The position numbers and the translations under genes were made by a program. Shown here piece after piece: positions 50,876 to 58,860 of a DNA stretch of 64,000 nucleotides. Position 1 is the first letter of the stretch; each line of letters begins with the position of its first letter. Source of the DNA: Ornithinibacillus massiliensis (GTDB taxonomy: Bacteria; Bacillota; Bacilli; Bacillales; Amphibacillaceae). The notes under the pieces are model-generated. The model searched no databases and was not told where the DNA came from. It saw only the letters and a list, made by a program, of their open reading frames with translations. The stretch is from NCBI RefSeq assembly GCF_018310345.1, contig NZ_JAGXBY010000005.1:124001-188000 (forward strand). The letters run 5' to 3'.

Positions 50876-51970
50876 ATGAGAATACGAGTCTGTTTGAGTA
50901 TGTTTATACTATTTTGTCTACATAGTTTACTTTTGGGATCTACACTTGCTGCAGCAGAAGAACGTCAACCACCACGTATTAGTAGTGGAGCAGCTATTTT
51001 AGTAGATGCCACTACAAGTACCGTGATATATGAGAAAAATGCTTCAAAAAAACTATATCCAGCAAGTTTAACGAAAATTGCTACGGCCATTTATGCTATT
51101 GAGCATGGTGATTTAGATGATGTAGTAACGGTGAGTGAACATGCTTATCGTACAGAAGGGTCATCCGTGTTTCTAGAAGAAGGGGAACAGCTTAGCTTAA
51201 GGCAATTAATAAAGGGATTATTAGTTAACTCAGCTAATGATGCAGGGGTAGCAATTGCCGAGCATCTCAGTGGAGATGTGGAACATTTCTCCGATGATCT
51301 TAATCAATATGTGAAACAAGTAATTGGTGTTAAGGACACCCATTTTAGCAATCCACATGGGTTATTTGATGCGGAGCATGTTACTAGTGCGGAAGATCTT
51401 GCCATGATAACCCAATATGCAATAAATAATGAAGATTTCCGAGAGATATTTGGCTTAACAGAGCTAGAATGGAAAGGGAAGAAGTGGCAGACAACATTAT
51501 ATACACATCACAAGCTTCTTAGGGAAGCACCATATCCTGGTGTAAATGGTGGTAAAACGGGTTATGTTCCAGAAGCAGGCTTTACGTTAGCTACTACAGC
51601 AAGTAGAAAAAATCTTGACCTAATTGTGATTACGCTTGATGCATCAACCCAGGAAAGTGCCTATCAGGATACGGTTGCATTATTGGATTATGGATTTGAT
51701 CATTTCAAAAGCGATGGTAAGGAAGTATCACCTATTCATTTAGATGGGGATGAAGCGTTTAGGAAACTAGCTAATAACAAAAAACGATTCTTTATCGATA
51801 GGGAGTGGCCATCATTTACTGATACGGAAATAAATTTGTCCCATCATTTGAAGGTAGCCGAGCTTAAACAGAATTCGATACCAAGCTCACTATATGATGT
51901 CCTTATTATTGGCATTGTCTTACTATCGATTTGGTTCATCTTCTATTATCGGAAGTCAAAGAAGGAGTGA
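50876..51970 (+). CDS. D-alanyl-D-alanine carboxypeptidase (peptidase S11, DacF-like)
   Basis: 364 residues. Signal peptide 1-27 (cleavage about AAA-EE), then the penicillin-binding motifs SLTK (64-67), SAN (119-121) and KTG (227-229). The C-terminus has a membrane helix (about 337-357) followed by basic residues (YYRKSKKE), so the enzyme is anchored at its end. It trims pentapeptide stems of peptidoglycan. The family includes vegetative PBP5 and sporulation DacB/DacF; size and anchor suit DacF best, but the assignment is open. The last 25 bp overlap the convergent gene. Confidence 0.88.
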   Translation: MRIRVCLSMFILFCLHSLLLGSTLAAAEERQPPRISSGAAILVDATTSTVIYEKNASKKLYPASLTKIATAIYAIEHGDLDDVVTVSEHAYRTEGSSVFLEEGEQLSLRQLIKGLLVNSANDAGVAIAEHLSGDVEHFSDDLNQYVKQVIGVKDTHFSNPHGLFDAEHVTSAEDLAMITQYAINNEDFREIFGLTELEWKGKKWQTTLYTHHKLLREAPYPGVNGGKTGYVPEAGFTLATTASRKNLDLIVITLDASTQESAYQDTVALLDYGFDHFKSDGKEVSPIHLDGDEAFRKLANNKKRFFIDREWPSFTDTEINLSHHLKVAELKQNSIPSSLYDVLIIGIVLLSIWFIFYYRKSKKE

Positions 51971-52509
51971 TTATTATATTGCTCTATGTCTATGATCGGG
52001 ATATCTTTAATGAGAAAAAATAGTAAGACGATCGTAATCGTATAGAAAAAAGGATGGGTACGAACTGATATCATCCGGTTGCCCTTAATAGATTCTTCGG
52101 TTAGGTAGGTCATAATAAGTAAGAGCATAATCGTAAAGAATGCCAATAATTTGATGGTTGCATCTGGGTTGAACATTGGAATCATTTCGCCTAGCATCGC
52201 ACCCATCATACCCCCCATTATGCCGGATATACTACCATCAATGACGGCGAATAGGTTGAACGGTAATCCAGCTATAAAGCCAATAGAAAGTCCAATTAGA
52301 ATCGCAAGAAAGGTAGACATAAATAAGTCGCCATTTAGAAGTATTCCAATGACCGTACCAAAAAGGATGCCTGATAACATTCCAAGTGCCATCGATGCAA
52401 GCATTCCATGCATATTAGATAAGTGCTTTCGATGTAGGGCATTGAGGATAATGATACTGAGTATTTGACATGTACAAATTACCAATATCGTAGTTAATAT
52501 AAATGACAT
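51946..52509 (-). CDS. Glycine-rich multi-span membrane protein of unknown function
   Basis: 187 residues, about five membrane segments, with Gly/Met-rich helices (MLASMALGMLSGILFGTVIGIL, then GSISGIMGGMMGAMLGEMIPMF) that suggest tight helix packing. A loop (EESIKGNRMISVRTHPFF) precedes the last helix. The 3' end overlaps the carboxypeptidase gene by 25 bp on the opposite strand. No family recognised with confidence. Confidence 0.65.
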   Translation of the reverse strand: MSFILTTILVICTCQILSIIILNALHRKHLSNMHGMLASMALGMLSGILFGTVIGILLNGDLFMSTFLAILIGLSIGFIAGLPFNLFAVIDGSISGIMGGMMGAMLGEMIPMFNPDATIKLLAFFTIMLLLIMTYLTEESIKGNRMISVRTHPFFYTITIVLLFFLIKDIPIIDIEQYNNHSFFDFR

Positions 52510-52588
52510 GTTTCCAGCTCCTATAAAAGATGATTGATTGTCCCTTTAGAATGTATTCGACTGAGGGAAGAATTATGATTGCTACCTA

Positions 52589-52619
52589 AGGGGCGGGTCA
52601 GGTGCCTCTATATTTTTTT
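52589..52619 (+). terminator. Short hairpin with T-run upstream of ddl
   Basis: AGGGGC (52589-52594) with GCCTCT (52604-52609), loop GGGTCAGGT, then a T-rich tract. It lies in the gap between divergent genes and has no coding client. Confidence 0.45.
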
Positions 52620-52705
52620 ACGTTAGTACTATTACAAACAAGCTAAACTATGCTATTTTAATTGTATGGAATTTTATTTACCTTCTATTAGAAAGGACGT
52701 CTAAA

Positions 52706-53806
52706 TTGAAGAAGACAAAAGTAGGTATTATCTTTGGTGGTAAATCTGCAGAGCATGAAGTTTCCCTTCAGTCTGCTAAAAATATTGTCGATGCAATCGA
52801 TAAAGAAAAATATGATGTTACATTAATTGGAATTGATAAAGAGGGGAAATGGCATTTAAATGATCAATCTTCCTATTTATTAAATTCAGAGAATCCTAAA
52901 TTAATTGCGTTGAATAAATCGGATGATAATGTTGCGATTGTACCAGGTTCTGCAACAAATCAATTAATCCATGTTGAAAATGCCGTAAGCTTAGAGCAAT
53001 TGGATGTCATCTTCCCAATTGTACATGGTACGCTTGGGGAGGATGGCAGTTTACAAGGAATGCTTCGTATGGCAAATCTTCCTTTCGTCGGGCCTAGTGT
53101 TCTAGGTTCTTCTGTATGTATGGATAAAGATATTGCAAAAAGACTACTAAATGCTGCCGGAATAAAGGTAGCCAAAGGAATTACGGTGAAGCGTCCAAAT
53201 AAAGATAAGGTAAACTTTGAAGACGCTAAAGAATTGTTAGGGACTCCAATGTTTATTAAACCGGCTAACCAAGGCTCCTCTGTAGGCGTTAGCAAAGTGA
53301 AGAATGAAGAAGAATTCTATGCGGCCTTACACGCTGCATTCCAATATGATCATAAGGTGGTCATTGAGGAAAATATTGTTGGTCGTGAAATTGAATGTGC
53401 TGTACTTGGAAATGATGATCCAATCGCGTCTATTCCTGGTGAAATATTACCGAATACTGAATTCTATTCTTATGAGTCTAAATATATTGATGAAAAAGGC
53501 GCAGAATTAGCAATTCCAGCCGAGCTTACTGAAGAGCAAGTTAGAATGGTGCAAACGACTGCAGTAGAAGCGTTTAAAGCATTAGAATGTGAAGGATTAG
53601 CTCGAGTTGACTTTTTCTTAACGGAAAATGGGGAATTGTACATTAACGAAATAAATACGCTACCGGGCTTCACAAAGATTAGCATGTATCCGAAGCTATG
53701 GGAGATTAGTGGTATTCCATACTCGGAATTAATCAGTCGCTTAATTGATTTAGCATTGGAACGCAGTGAGAATGATGCTAAGCTAAAGAATACCGTCTGG
53801 GAATAA
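52706..53806 (+). CDS. ddl: D-alanine--D-alanine ligase
   Basis: 366 residues from a TTG with AAAGGA 8 bases ahead. ATP-grasp enzyme: GGKSAEHEVSLQSAKNI, VFPIVHGTLGEDGSLQGMLRM, PLFIKPANQGSSVGV-type loop (here GTPMFIKPANQGSSVGVSKV), and INEINTLPGFTKISMYPKLW with the metal ligands. The segment FYSYESKY keeps the Tyr typical of D-Ala-D-Ala ligases, not the VanA-type replacement, so ordinary vancomycin-sensitive termini are expected. murF does not follow, unlike in many Bacillus genomes. Confidence 0.95.
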   Translation: MKKTKVGIIFGGKSAEHEVSLQSAKNIVDAIDKEKYDVTLIGIDKEGKWHLNDQSSYLLNSENPKLIALNKSDDNVAIVPGSATNQLIHVENAVSLEQLDVIFPIVHGTLGEDGSLQGMLRMANLPFVGPSVLGSSVCMDKDIAKRLLNAAGIKVAKGITVKRPNKDKVNFEDAKELLGTPMFIKPANQGSSVGVSKVKNEEEFYAALHAAFQYDHKVVIEENIVGREIECAVLGNDDPIASIPGEILPNTEFYSYESKYIDEKGAELAIPAELTEEQVRMVQTTAVEAFKALECEGLARVDFFLTENGELYINEINTLPGFTKISMYPKLWEISGIPYSELISRLIDLALERSENDAKLKNTVWE

Positions 53807-53811
53807 TGAAG

Positions 53812-53840
53812 AAAAGTCTCGTCCAGTGGGCGAGACTTTT
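53812..53840 (+). terminator. Terminator of ddl
   Basis: AAAAGTCTCG (53812-53821) with CGAGACTTTT (53831-53840), 9-base loop. Confidence 0.85.
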
Positions 53841-53875
53841 CTGACTGATGGACAAGACAAAGCCAAAGATTGATT

Positions 53876-53919
53876 CGATTAGACAAATTATGATCAAGCT
53901 GTATCATATTGTCTAATCG
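53876..53919. repeat. Inverted repeat CGATTAGACAA
   Basis: CGATTAGACAA (53876-53886) and TTGTCTAATCG (53909-53919) are perfectly complementary; ATGAT (53890-53894) and ATCAT (53903-53907) pair inside. It has no T-run. More TTGTCTA words lie at about 53959 and 54008. Confidence 0.6.
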
Positions 53920-54008
53920 TTTCACCTATCAGACAAAAATCACCACACATGGAGAAAGTTGTCTATTTGATGCATTTCTAGTAGAAAATTTTCATACATT
54001 AAAAAAAT

Positions 54009-54043
54009 TGTCTACTTGGAACAATCTAGGTAGACATTTTTTT
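54009..54043 (+). terminator. Terminator without client downstream of ddl
   Basis: TGTCTAC (54009-54015) with GTAGACA (54030-54036) and seven T. ddl already has its own terminator, so this one is redundant or marks a lost gene. Confidence 0.6.
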
Positions 54044-54065
54044 CATAAAAACGAAAACTAATCTG

Positions 54066-54629
54066 TTATTCGACATGAAATGTGGTGAATTTTTCCCTTA
54101 ATGGGATCCGTTCTTTTTTCTCCGGTTGCTCATCAAAGTATCCCATATGCAGGAATCCAACGATCCGTTCGTTTTCCTGAACCTGAAGAATTTCCTCTAC
54201 ATTTGGGTCGTAAATATGAGGATTGGTTTTCCAAACAACACCAAGTCCTTGTTCCCATGCGAGAAGTTGGAAGTTTTGAATCAAACAAGCAGTGGCACCA
54301 AAGTTCTCATCTTGCTTCTTTTGGTTGTCTCCTTTTTCCATAATAACAACAAGAATAGCGTTCGGCTCATTTAAATAGCTCTCTCGGTTTTCTTGTTTTT
54401 CTTCTGGATAAGTACTTGCTATTTTCTTGGCGAATTCACGCTTTTGATTTTCTCCAACAAAGATAAATCTCCAAGGCTGCCTCATCCCGTGTGTTGGTGC
54501 CCAAATAGCATCCTCTAATAATTGAGTAACGATTTCTTTCTTTACCATTTTATTGTTATATCCTTTTTTTATAGAGCGACGTTCCCGAATTAATTTTGCT
54601 AGCTCCGATTGTTGCTTTATCATTTGCAT
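54066..54629 (-). CDS. Nitroreductase family protein
   Basis: 187 residues from the ATG at 54629 with GAGGTG 7 bases ahead. FMN-binding features: RERRSIKKGY at the start, AIWAPTHGMRQPWRFIFVGE, NFGATACLIQNFQLLAWEQGLGVVWKT and GFLHMGYFDEQPEKKERIPLREK. It resembles YdjA/TdsD-type single-domain nitroreductases. The physiological electron acceptor is unknown. A Fur/PerR-like palindrome lies upstream. Confidence 0.88.
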   Translation of the reverse strand: MQMIKQQSELAKLIRERRSIKKGYNNKMVKKEIVTQLLEDAIWAPTHGMRQPWRFIFVGENQKREFAKKIASTYPEEKQENRESYLNEPNAILVVIMEKGDNQKKQDENFGATACLIQNFQLLAWEQGLGVVWKTNPHIYDPNVEEILQVQENERIVGFLHMGYFDEQPEKKERIPLREKFTTFHVE

Positions 54630-54653
54630 CGTTAACACCTCTTTTGTGTTGTT

Positions 54654-54682
54654 ATTATACTTCCGACTGATAATCGTTTTCA
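54654..54682 (-). promoter_or_regulatory. Nitroreductase promoter with Fur/PerR-like box
   Basis: Minus-strand TATAAT at 54659-54654. The 15-bp sequence TGATAATCGTTTTCA (54668-54682) matches the Fur 7-1-7 core TGATAAT-N-ATTATCA at 12 of 14 positions and overlaps the -35 region. Fur or PerR control is a hypothesis only. Confidence 0.35.
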
Positions 54683-54751
54683 TTGATTTAAATAGTAAAT
54701 GATTTGAATAGGAAAAGCAAACCTATCTTGATCAACATATAGGATTTTGTC

Positions 54752-54794
54752 AGTGATTTATATCACATCTCTTTTTGCTGAAAAAGTGTATGAT
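54752..54794 (+). promoter_or_regulatory. FNR-type box at -41.5 of the DUF2269 promoter
   Basis: AGTGA-TTTATA-TCACA (54752-54767) matches TGTGA-N6-TCACA with one mismatch. A -10 box TATGAT lies at 54789-54794 with no -35, and the start predicted at about 54801 places the box centre 41.5 bases upstream, the class II activator position. Fnr is the likely factor in Bacillaceae. Confidence 0.6.
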
Positions 54795-54823
54795 ATAGGT
54801 AGATATATATTGGGGGTCATATC

Positions 54824-55276
54824 ATGTCATTTTATGATGTTTTAGTCTTTGTACATATATTTTCAGCAATTTTAGGCATGGGGCCAGGATTCATGATGAT
54901 GATGATTGTATCGAAGGCAACCAATTTAACAGAATTAAGACATGCTTATGTAATACGAAACAGAATGCATCGTTACACTATGGTTGGTGGTACATTGCTG
55001 CTAATTACAGGTATTTTAATGGGGACTATCAATACGTATCTATTCCAACAGGGATGGTATATTACTAGTCTTGTCCTTTTCTTTATTGCACTAGCTTTTG
55101 GGCCGTTATTACTTTCACCAAGATCAAAACCAATCAAGGAGCTTTTAAAGCATGCAGAAGGGGAGAAGATACCAGCAGAATACGATGTAATGGCAAAGAA
55201 GCTATTCTTCGTAGAGAGAATTGAAAATGTCATTTTTCTCGTTATTATTGCCTTAATGATTATAAAGCCTTTTTAG
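54824..55276 (+). CDS. DUF2269 family membrane protein
   Basis: 150 residues with four membrane segments: 5-27, 52-71, 79-100 and 129-148. The sequence VLVFVHIFSAILGMGPGFMMMMIVSKA with an early His, RMHRYTMVGGTLLLITGILMG with another, and QQGWYITSLVLFFIALAFGPLL are typical of DUF2269, a family of putative heme or quinone-linked membrane proteins without established function. The upstream FNR-type box suggests oxygen-limited expression. GGGGGT precedes the ATG. Confidence 0.8.
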   Translation: MSFYDVLVFVHIFSAILGMGPGFMMMMIVSKATNLTELRHAYVIRNRMHRYTMVGGTLLLITGILMGTINTYLFQQGWYITSLVLFFIALAFGPLLLSPRSKPIKELLKHAEGEKIPAEYDVMAKKLFFVERIENVIFLVIIALMIIKPF

Positions 55277-55278
55277 TG

Positions 55279-55306
55279 AAGCGCTCTCTTGTGGAGGCGC
55301 TTTTTT
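55279..55306 (+). terminator. Terminator of the DUF2269 gene
   Basis: AAGCGC near 55279 pairs with GCGCTT near 55297, extended by CTC/GAG with a bulge, then six T. Confidence 0.75.
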
Positions 55307-55466
55307 CTATGATTGGATCAATCCTGAAAGACAGCGGGTAAATCCTGAAGTTAGGTGCTGAAGTCCTGAAGAATATGTAACTCCCGTATTTTTAAATGGC
55401 GAGCCTATCCTGTTTGCTTTATTCCTATGATAAAATAGAGAAAAATGCAAACAAAGAGGGAAAATG

Positions 55467-55928
55467 ATGAAAACATGGACAAGAGATATTGAAATTCATG
55501 CACCAATTGATCAAGTATGGAAACTTCTAGATGGGACACTTGAGGATATGCAAAAAATAATGCCAAATGTAGTCGAAAACACATTGGTTAAAGGAACAGA
55601 AAATGCTGTTGGAGCAGTGTATCGTCAGAAGTATCGTGAGGGAAAGAGGATGCAAGGATATGATGTCGAAACCATTGAATATGAGAATGAAGCGGATTTT
55701 AAGAAGTTAAAAGTAACCTTTACCCTTGCGAATATGTTTGAAATTACGACATCATATGAAGCGAAAAAGCTGGAAGATCATAAAACATACTTCCGATATA
55801 CGACAACGAATAATCCATTAAAATGGTTCACAAAATTACTTCTTAAATTAGTAAATAGCGATAAAGTAGTGGTGCAATTTGTAGAGCGAGTAAAACAAGT
55901 TGCAGAAGAAGAGGTCCGAAAGCGATAA
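55467..55928 (+). CDS. SRPBCC (polyketide cyclase-like) family protein
   Basis: 153 residues. A START/Bet v1-like pattern: the opening strand TWTRDIEIHAPIDQVWKLLDGTLEDMQKIMPNVVE, central strands AVGAVYRQKYREGKRMQGYDVETIEYE, and the long C-terminal helix WFTKLLLKLVNSDKVVVQFVERVKQVAEEEV. It probably binds a small hydrophobic ligand; no specific role can be given. The second of two adjacent ATG codons is used. The stop is 14 bp before the next gene. Confidence 0.85.
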   Translation: MKTWTRDIEIHAPIDQVWKLLDGTLEDMQKIMPNVVENTLVKGTENAVGAVYRQKYREGKRMQGYDVETIEYENEADFKKLKVTFTLANMFEITTSYEAKKLEDHKTYFRYTTTNNPLKWFTKLLLKLVNSDKVVVQFVERVKQVAEEEVRKR

Positions 55929-55942
55929 GGAGGGGGATAACG

Positions 55943-56485
55943 ATGGGGAAGAAGATTTATCTTGTAAGACATTGCCAAGCGAATGGTCAGGAATTGACAG
56001 CTTCATTAACTGAAGCGGGTATAAACCAGTCTCTAGAGTTAGTAGAATTCTTTGCGGATGTTCTAGTTGAGCGGATTATCTCCAGTCCATATCATCGTGC
56101 CATTGATTCCGTCACGCCACTTGCTAAAGAAAAGGATATTCCAATTGAGATTGATGATCGACTATCTGAACGTGTATTAAGCACAACGTTCTTTCATGAT
56201 TGGCGAGAAAGACTAGAACAGACCTTTGATGACTTGGACCTTGTATTTGAGGGGGGAGAATCTAGTGCTCAAGCTATGAGGCGTGGGATTGAAGTCATTA
56301 AAGAATTACTGGAAAATGAGGAGGAGCATATTCTATTAGCTACACATGGGGGACTAACCTCATTGATTTTGAAATATTTTCAGCCTAGCTTTCGTTTTAA
56401 GGATTGGGAGAATCTTACCAATCCAGATGTGTTTGTCATAGCCTATTCTAATGGAGAACTAGAGATTACTAGACTGTGGAAATAA
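55943..56485 (+). CDS. Histidine phosphatase family protein
   Basis: 180 residues. The catalytic motif reads KKIYLVRHCQANGQ, RHC where most members have RHG, with the phosphorylated His at about 9. The second His is in HILLATHGGLTSLIL, and RIISSPYHRAIDSVTPLA and the acid ERVLSTTF-type region are present. Members act on sugar phosphates, nucleotides or proteins. GGAGGGG precedes the ATG; it is probably co-transcribed with the SRPBCC gene. Confidence 0.88.
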   Translation: MGKKIYLVRHCQANGQELTASLTEAGINQSLELVEFFADVLVERIISSPYHRAIDSVTPLAKEKDIPIEIDDRLSERVLSTTFFHDWRERLEQTFDDLDLVFEGGESSAQAMRRGIEVIKELLENEEEHILLATHGGLTSLILKYFQPSFRFKDWENLTNPDVFVIAYSNGELEITRLWK

Positions 56486-56487
56486 AA

Positions 56488-56527
56488 AAACAGGATATCT
56501 CATAAGGTCCCTTGAGATATCCTGTTT
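56488..56527. terminator. Bidirectional terminator
   Basis: AAACAGGATATCTC (56488-56501) pairs perfectly with GAGATATCCTGTTT (56514-56527), with A-run before and T-run after; shared by two convergent genes. Confidence 0.9.
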
Positions 56528-56531
56528 CTTT

Positions 56532-57599
56532 TTAACTTTGTAATTCTTCAAGGTATTCTTCTAACGTTATATCACGTTCCATGATTTCGCTAGCTGTTTT
56601 AACACCAACATACCGTATGTGCCAAGGTTCATATTGATATCCTGTAATGTCTTCTTTTCCTTTAGGATAGCGAATGATGAAGCCATATTCCGCTGCATGA
56701 TCCTTTAACCATTTTCCTTCCTTTGTATCTCCGAATTCTATAACTAAGTCAAAATTGACTTGTGGGCTTGTAACATCCATTGCAAGACCAGATTGATGTT
56801 CACTTTCACCAGGTCGCGCACTGAATTTATTAGCCTCTTCCTCGCCATGATTGCTCACATAGGATGCAAACAGATATTCCTGGGTTTCAAAGGAGCGAAA
56901 TCCGGATTGTGCATATAAATCAAGACCCTCTTGCTCTGCCGCGGCAAACAATTCCTCAAGTGCATCAGCAGCAACTTGACGTATTTGCTTTTTCGGTAAA
57001 TCTTCTACAAATGGAAATGGTACATCTGGGAAAACTAGGTCCGCTGGCACATAATCTGCAGGCAATGCGTGTTGCTTATTAATTAAGGCAAGTACTTCAA
57101 ATGGATTACTTAGTTCAACAGTTTCCTCATCTAAAGGCTTATCCTCCGAGTAAGCTAAACCTTCACCGGAAGTTACTGTACTCTCTTGATCTTGATAATC
57201 CTCTATAACAAGCCTTGTCGCTTCATCATATTTTCCTGTTATCATCAGGTCTTCTGACTGTATTTGTAAATCGGTAATTGCCCATACGGTTTCTTTGTCA
57301 TACGTACCAGTAGTGGGAATCTCATACCCAATTTTGATTAGAGCTTCTTGTAGTCCTATAACATTATCATTTTGATCACCTTTTTGGAGATCCTCTGTTG
57401 GGAGAACGAATCCTTCTTTAGCCTCAGGATTTTCTGCATTCTGTTCATCCTCTTTTGTTGGGTTAGGATTATCTTGTACCTTTTCTTCGCTTGTTTTTTC
57501 AGACGTATCCCCTGTTGTAGGCGTACTGTCACTACAAGCTGAAAGTAATATCAAAAGGCTTATAAGGGTTAATAAATAGATAGATTTGTAGTTTTTCAT
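56532..57599 (-). CDS. M15 family D,D-carboxypeptidase lipoprotein with peptidoglycan-binding domain (VanY/LdcB-like)
   Basis: 355 residues. Lipoprotein signal with lipobox LLSAC (Cys22), a Ser/Thr/Glu/Pro-rich linker to about 65, a PG_binding_1-type domain (about 72-130: LQKGDQNDNVIGLQEALIKIGYEIPTTGTYDKETVWAITDLQIQSEDLMITGKYDEAT), and an M15 domain (about 195-345) with SGFRSFETQEYLF, SEHQSGLAMDV (zinc His and Asp) and YEPWHIRYVG (zinc His). It is a zinc carboxypeptidase acting outside the membrane on peptide stems. VanY in resistance clusters is a relative, but no other van gene is present. Confidence 0.92.
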   Translation of the reverse strand: MKNYKSIYLLTLISLLILLSACSDSTPTTGDTSEKTSEEKVQDNPNPTKEDEQNAENPEAKEGFVLPTEDLQKGDQNDNVIGLQEALIKIGYEIPTTGTYDKETVWAITDLQIQSEDLMITGKYDEATRLVIEDYQDQESTVTSGEGLAYSEDKPLDEETVELSNPFEVLALINKQHALPADYVPADLVFPDVPFPFVEDLPKKQIRQVAADALEELFAAAEQEGLDLYAQSGFRSFETQEYLFASYVSNHGEEEANKFSARPGESEHQSGLAMDVTSPQVNFDLVIEFGDTKEGKWLKDHAAEYGFIIRYPKGKEDITGYQYEPWHIRYVGVKTASEIMERDITLEEYLEELQS

Positions 57600-57780
57600 T
57601 GGTGTTCTCTCCCTTTTGAAACTTGAATACCCTACTTATTATACTACGATGAAAAATGAAAACAGTATAAAATGAGAAAAATAGTTCGTTAGTTCTACTG
57701 GATATTTTTGGTATATATAGATTATACTATAATTGCAGGGAATTTAATTGTGCTTTTTCTAATGGAAAGGAAGAGGCAGA

Positions 57781-58797
57781 ATGAAGCAACAATTAGATAG
57801 TAAAGTTAAGGAAGCAGTCACGGAGGTAGGATTTTCAGGGACAATTTTAGTTCGGAAAAACGGGGAAGTTATTCATGAATCCGCATATGGTTTTGCTAAT
57901 CGTTCGGATCAATTAAAAAACACGGTGCATACTAGATTCGGTATCGCGTCCGGGTGTAAGCTATTTACAGCGATTAGCTTTGGGATTCTAGTAGACGAAG
58001 GAAAAATTACCTTTGATACTAGATTGAAAGATTGCTTGGATATTCAATTTTCTAATTTTTCAGATGAGATAACAATTCATCATCTTCTATCCCATACTTC
58101 GGGTATTCCGGATTACTTCGATGAGTCGGTTATGGATGATTTTGAAGAGCTGTGGAAAACAAGGCCGATGTATTCGATGCGTGAGTTAAAGGATTTCCTT
58201 CCTATGTTTCAACATCGTGACATGATGTTCCAGCCAGGGAGTCAGTTCCATTATAATAATGCAGGATTCATTGTGCTAGGATTGGTTATTGAGCAACTAG
58301 CCGGGATGAGCTTTACTGATTTCGTGGAACAAAAAGTGTTTGCAAGAGCGGGCATGAGGGATTCTGGTTATTTCTCACTTGACCAGCTTCCAGCAAATAC
58401 AGCAATAGGCTATATAGATGATGTAGCATCTGGAACTTGGAAGAGCAATATGTATTCTATCCCTATAAAAGGTGGAGCTGATGGAGGAGCATTTATTACC
58501 GTCCATGATATGGTACGCTTATTTGATGCCTTGTTTAGTAAGAAGCTATTAACCGAGAGCACAACGGAAAGACTGTTATCCGTTCAAGCTGAGGGAGAAG
58601 ATGACGAGTTCTATGGTTATGGAATTTGGATGGATAAGCAGGCGGATGAGATTACGAAGCACCATGTAATGGGATATGATCCTGGTGTAAGCTTTCATGC
58701 TGCAGTCTATGCGAATGGGGTAGAGGTTGTAATTGCTTCGAACAAGAGTGAAGGTGCTTATTCGATTATGGTTGCGATTGAAGAACTGTTAGACTAG
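57781..58797 (+). CDS. Serine hydrolase of the beta-lactamase (class C/PBP4*) family
   Basis: 338 residues, no signal peptide, so cytoplasmic. The nucleophile motif is SGCK (57-60), the second motif YNN (in FHYNNAGFIVLG), and HLLSHTSGIPDYFDES is the family landmark. The third triad is replaced by HHVMGYDPG, as in esterase-like members. Such proteins are esterases or D-amino-acid peptidases rather than true beta-lactamases. Confidence 0.88.
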   Translation: MKQQLDSKVKEAVTEVGFSGTILVRKNGEVIHESAYGFANRSDQLKNTVHTRFGIASGCKLFTAISFGILVDEGKITFDTRLKDCLDIQFSNFSDEITIHHLLSHTSGIPDYFDESVMDDFEELWKTRPMYSMRELKDFLPMFQHRDMMFQPGSQFHYNNAGFIVLGLVIEQLAGMSFTDFVEQKVFARAGMRDSGYFSLDQLPANTAIGYIDDVASGTWKSNMYSIPIKGGADGGAFITVHDMVRLFDALFSKKLLTESTTERLLSVQAEGEDDEFYGYGIWMDKQADEITKHHVMGYDPGVSFHAAVYANGVEVVIASNKSEGAYSIMVAIEELLD

Positions 58798-58860
58798 GCA
58801 AGCACACATTCCCATATCTCTTCATATCTTTTTAGAAGATCGTATGAAGGGGTGGGGAAG

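Noticed and set aside
53470..53925. 151-codon frame antisense to ddl
   Set aside because: It mirrors the ddl coding sequence and its terminator; the composition is that of a reverse-frame shadow.
56532..57599. Vancomycin-resistance cluster suggested by VanY-like and Ddl genes
   Set aside because: The Ddl keeps the D-Ala-D-Ala-type Tyr, and no vanH, vanX, vanR or vanS is present; both are ordinary wall enzymes.
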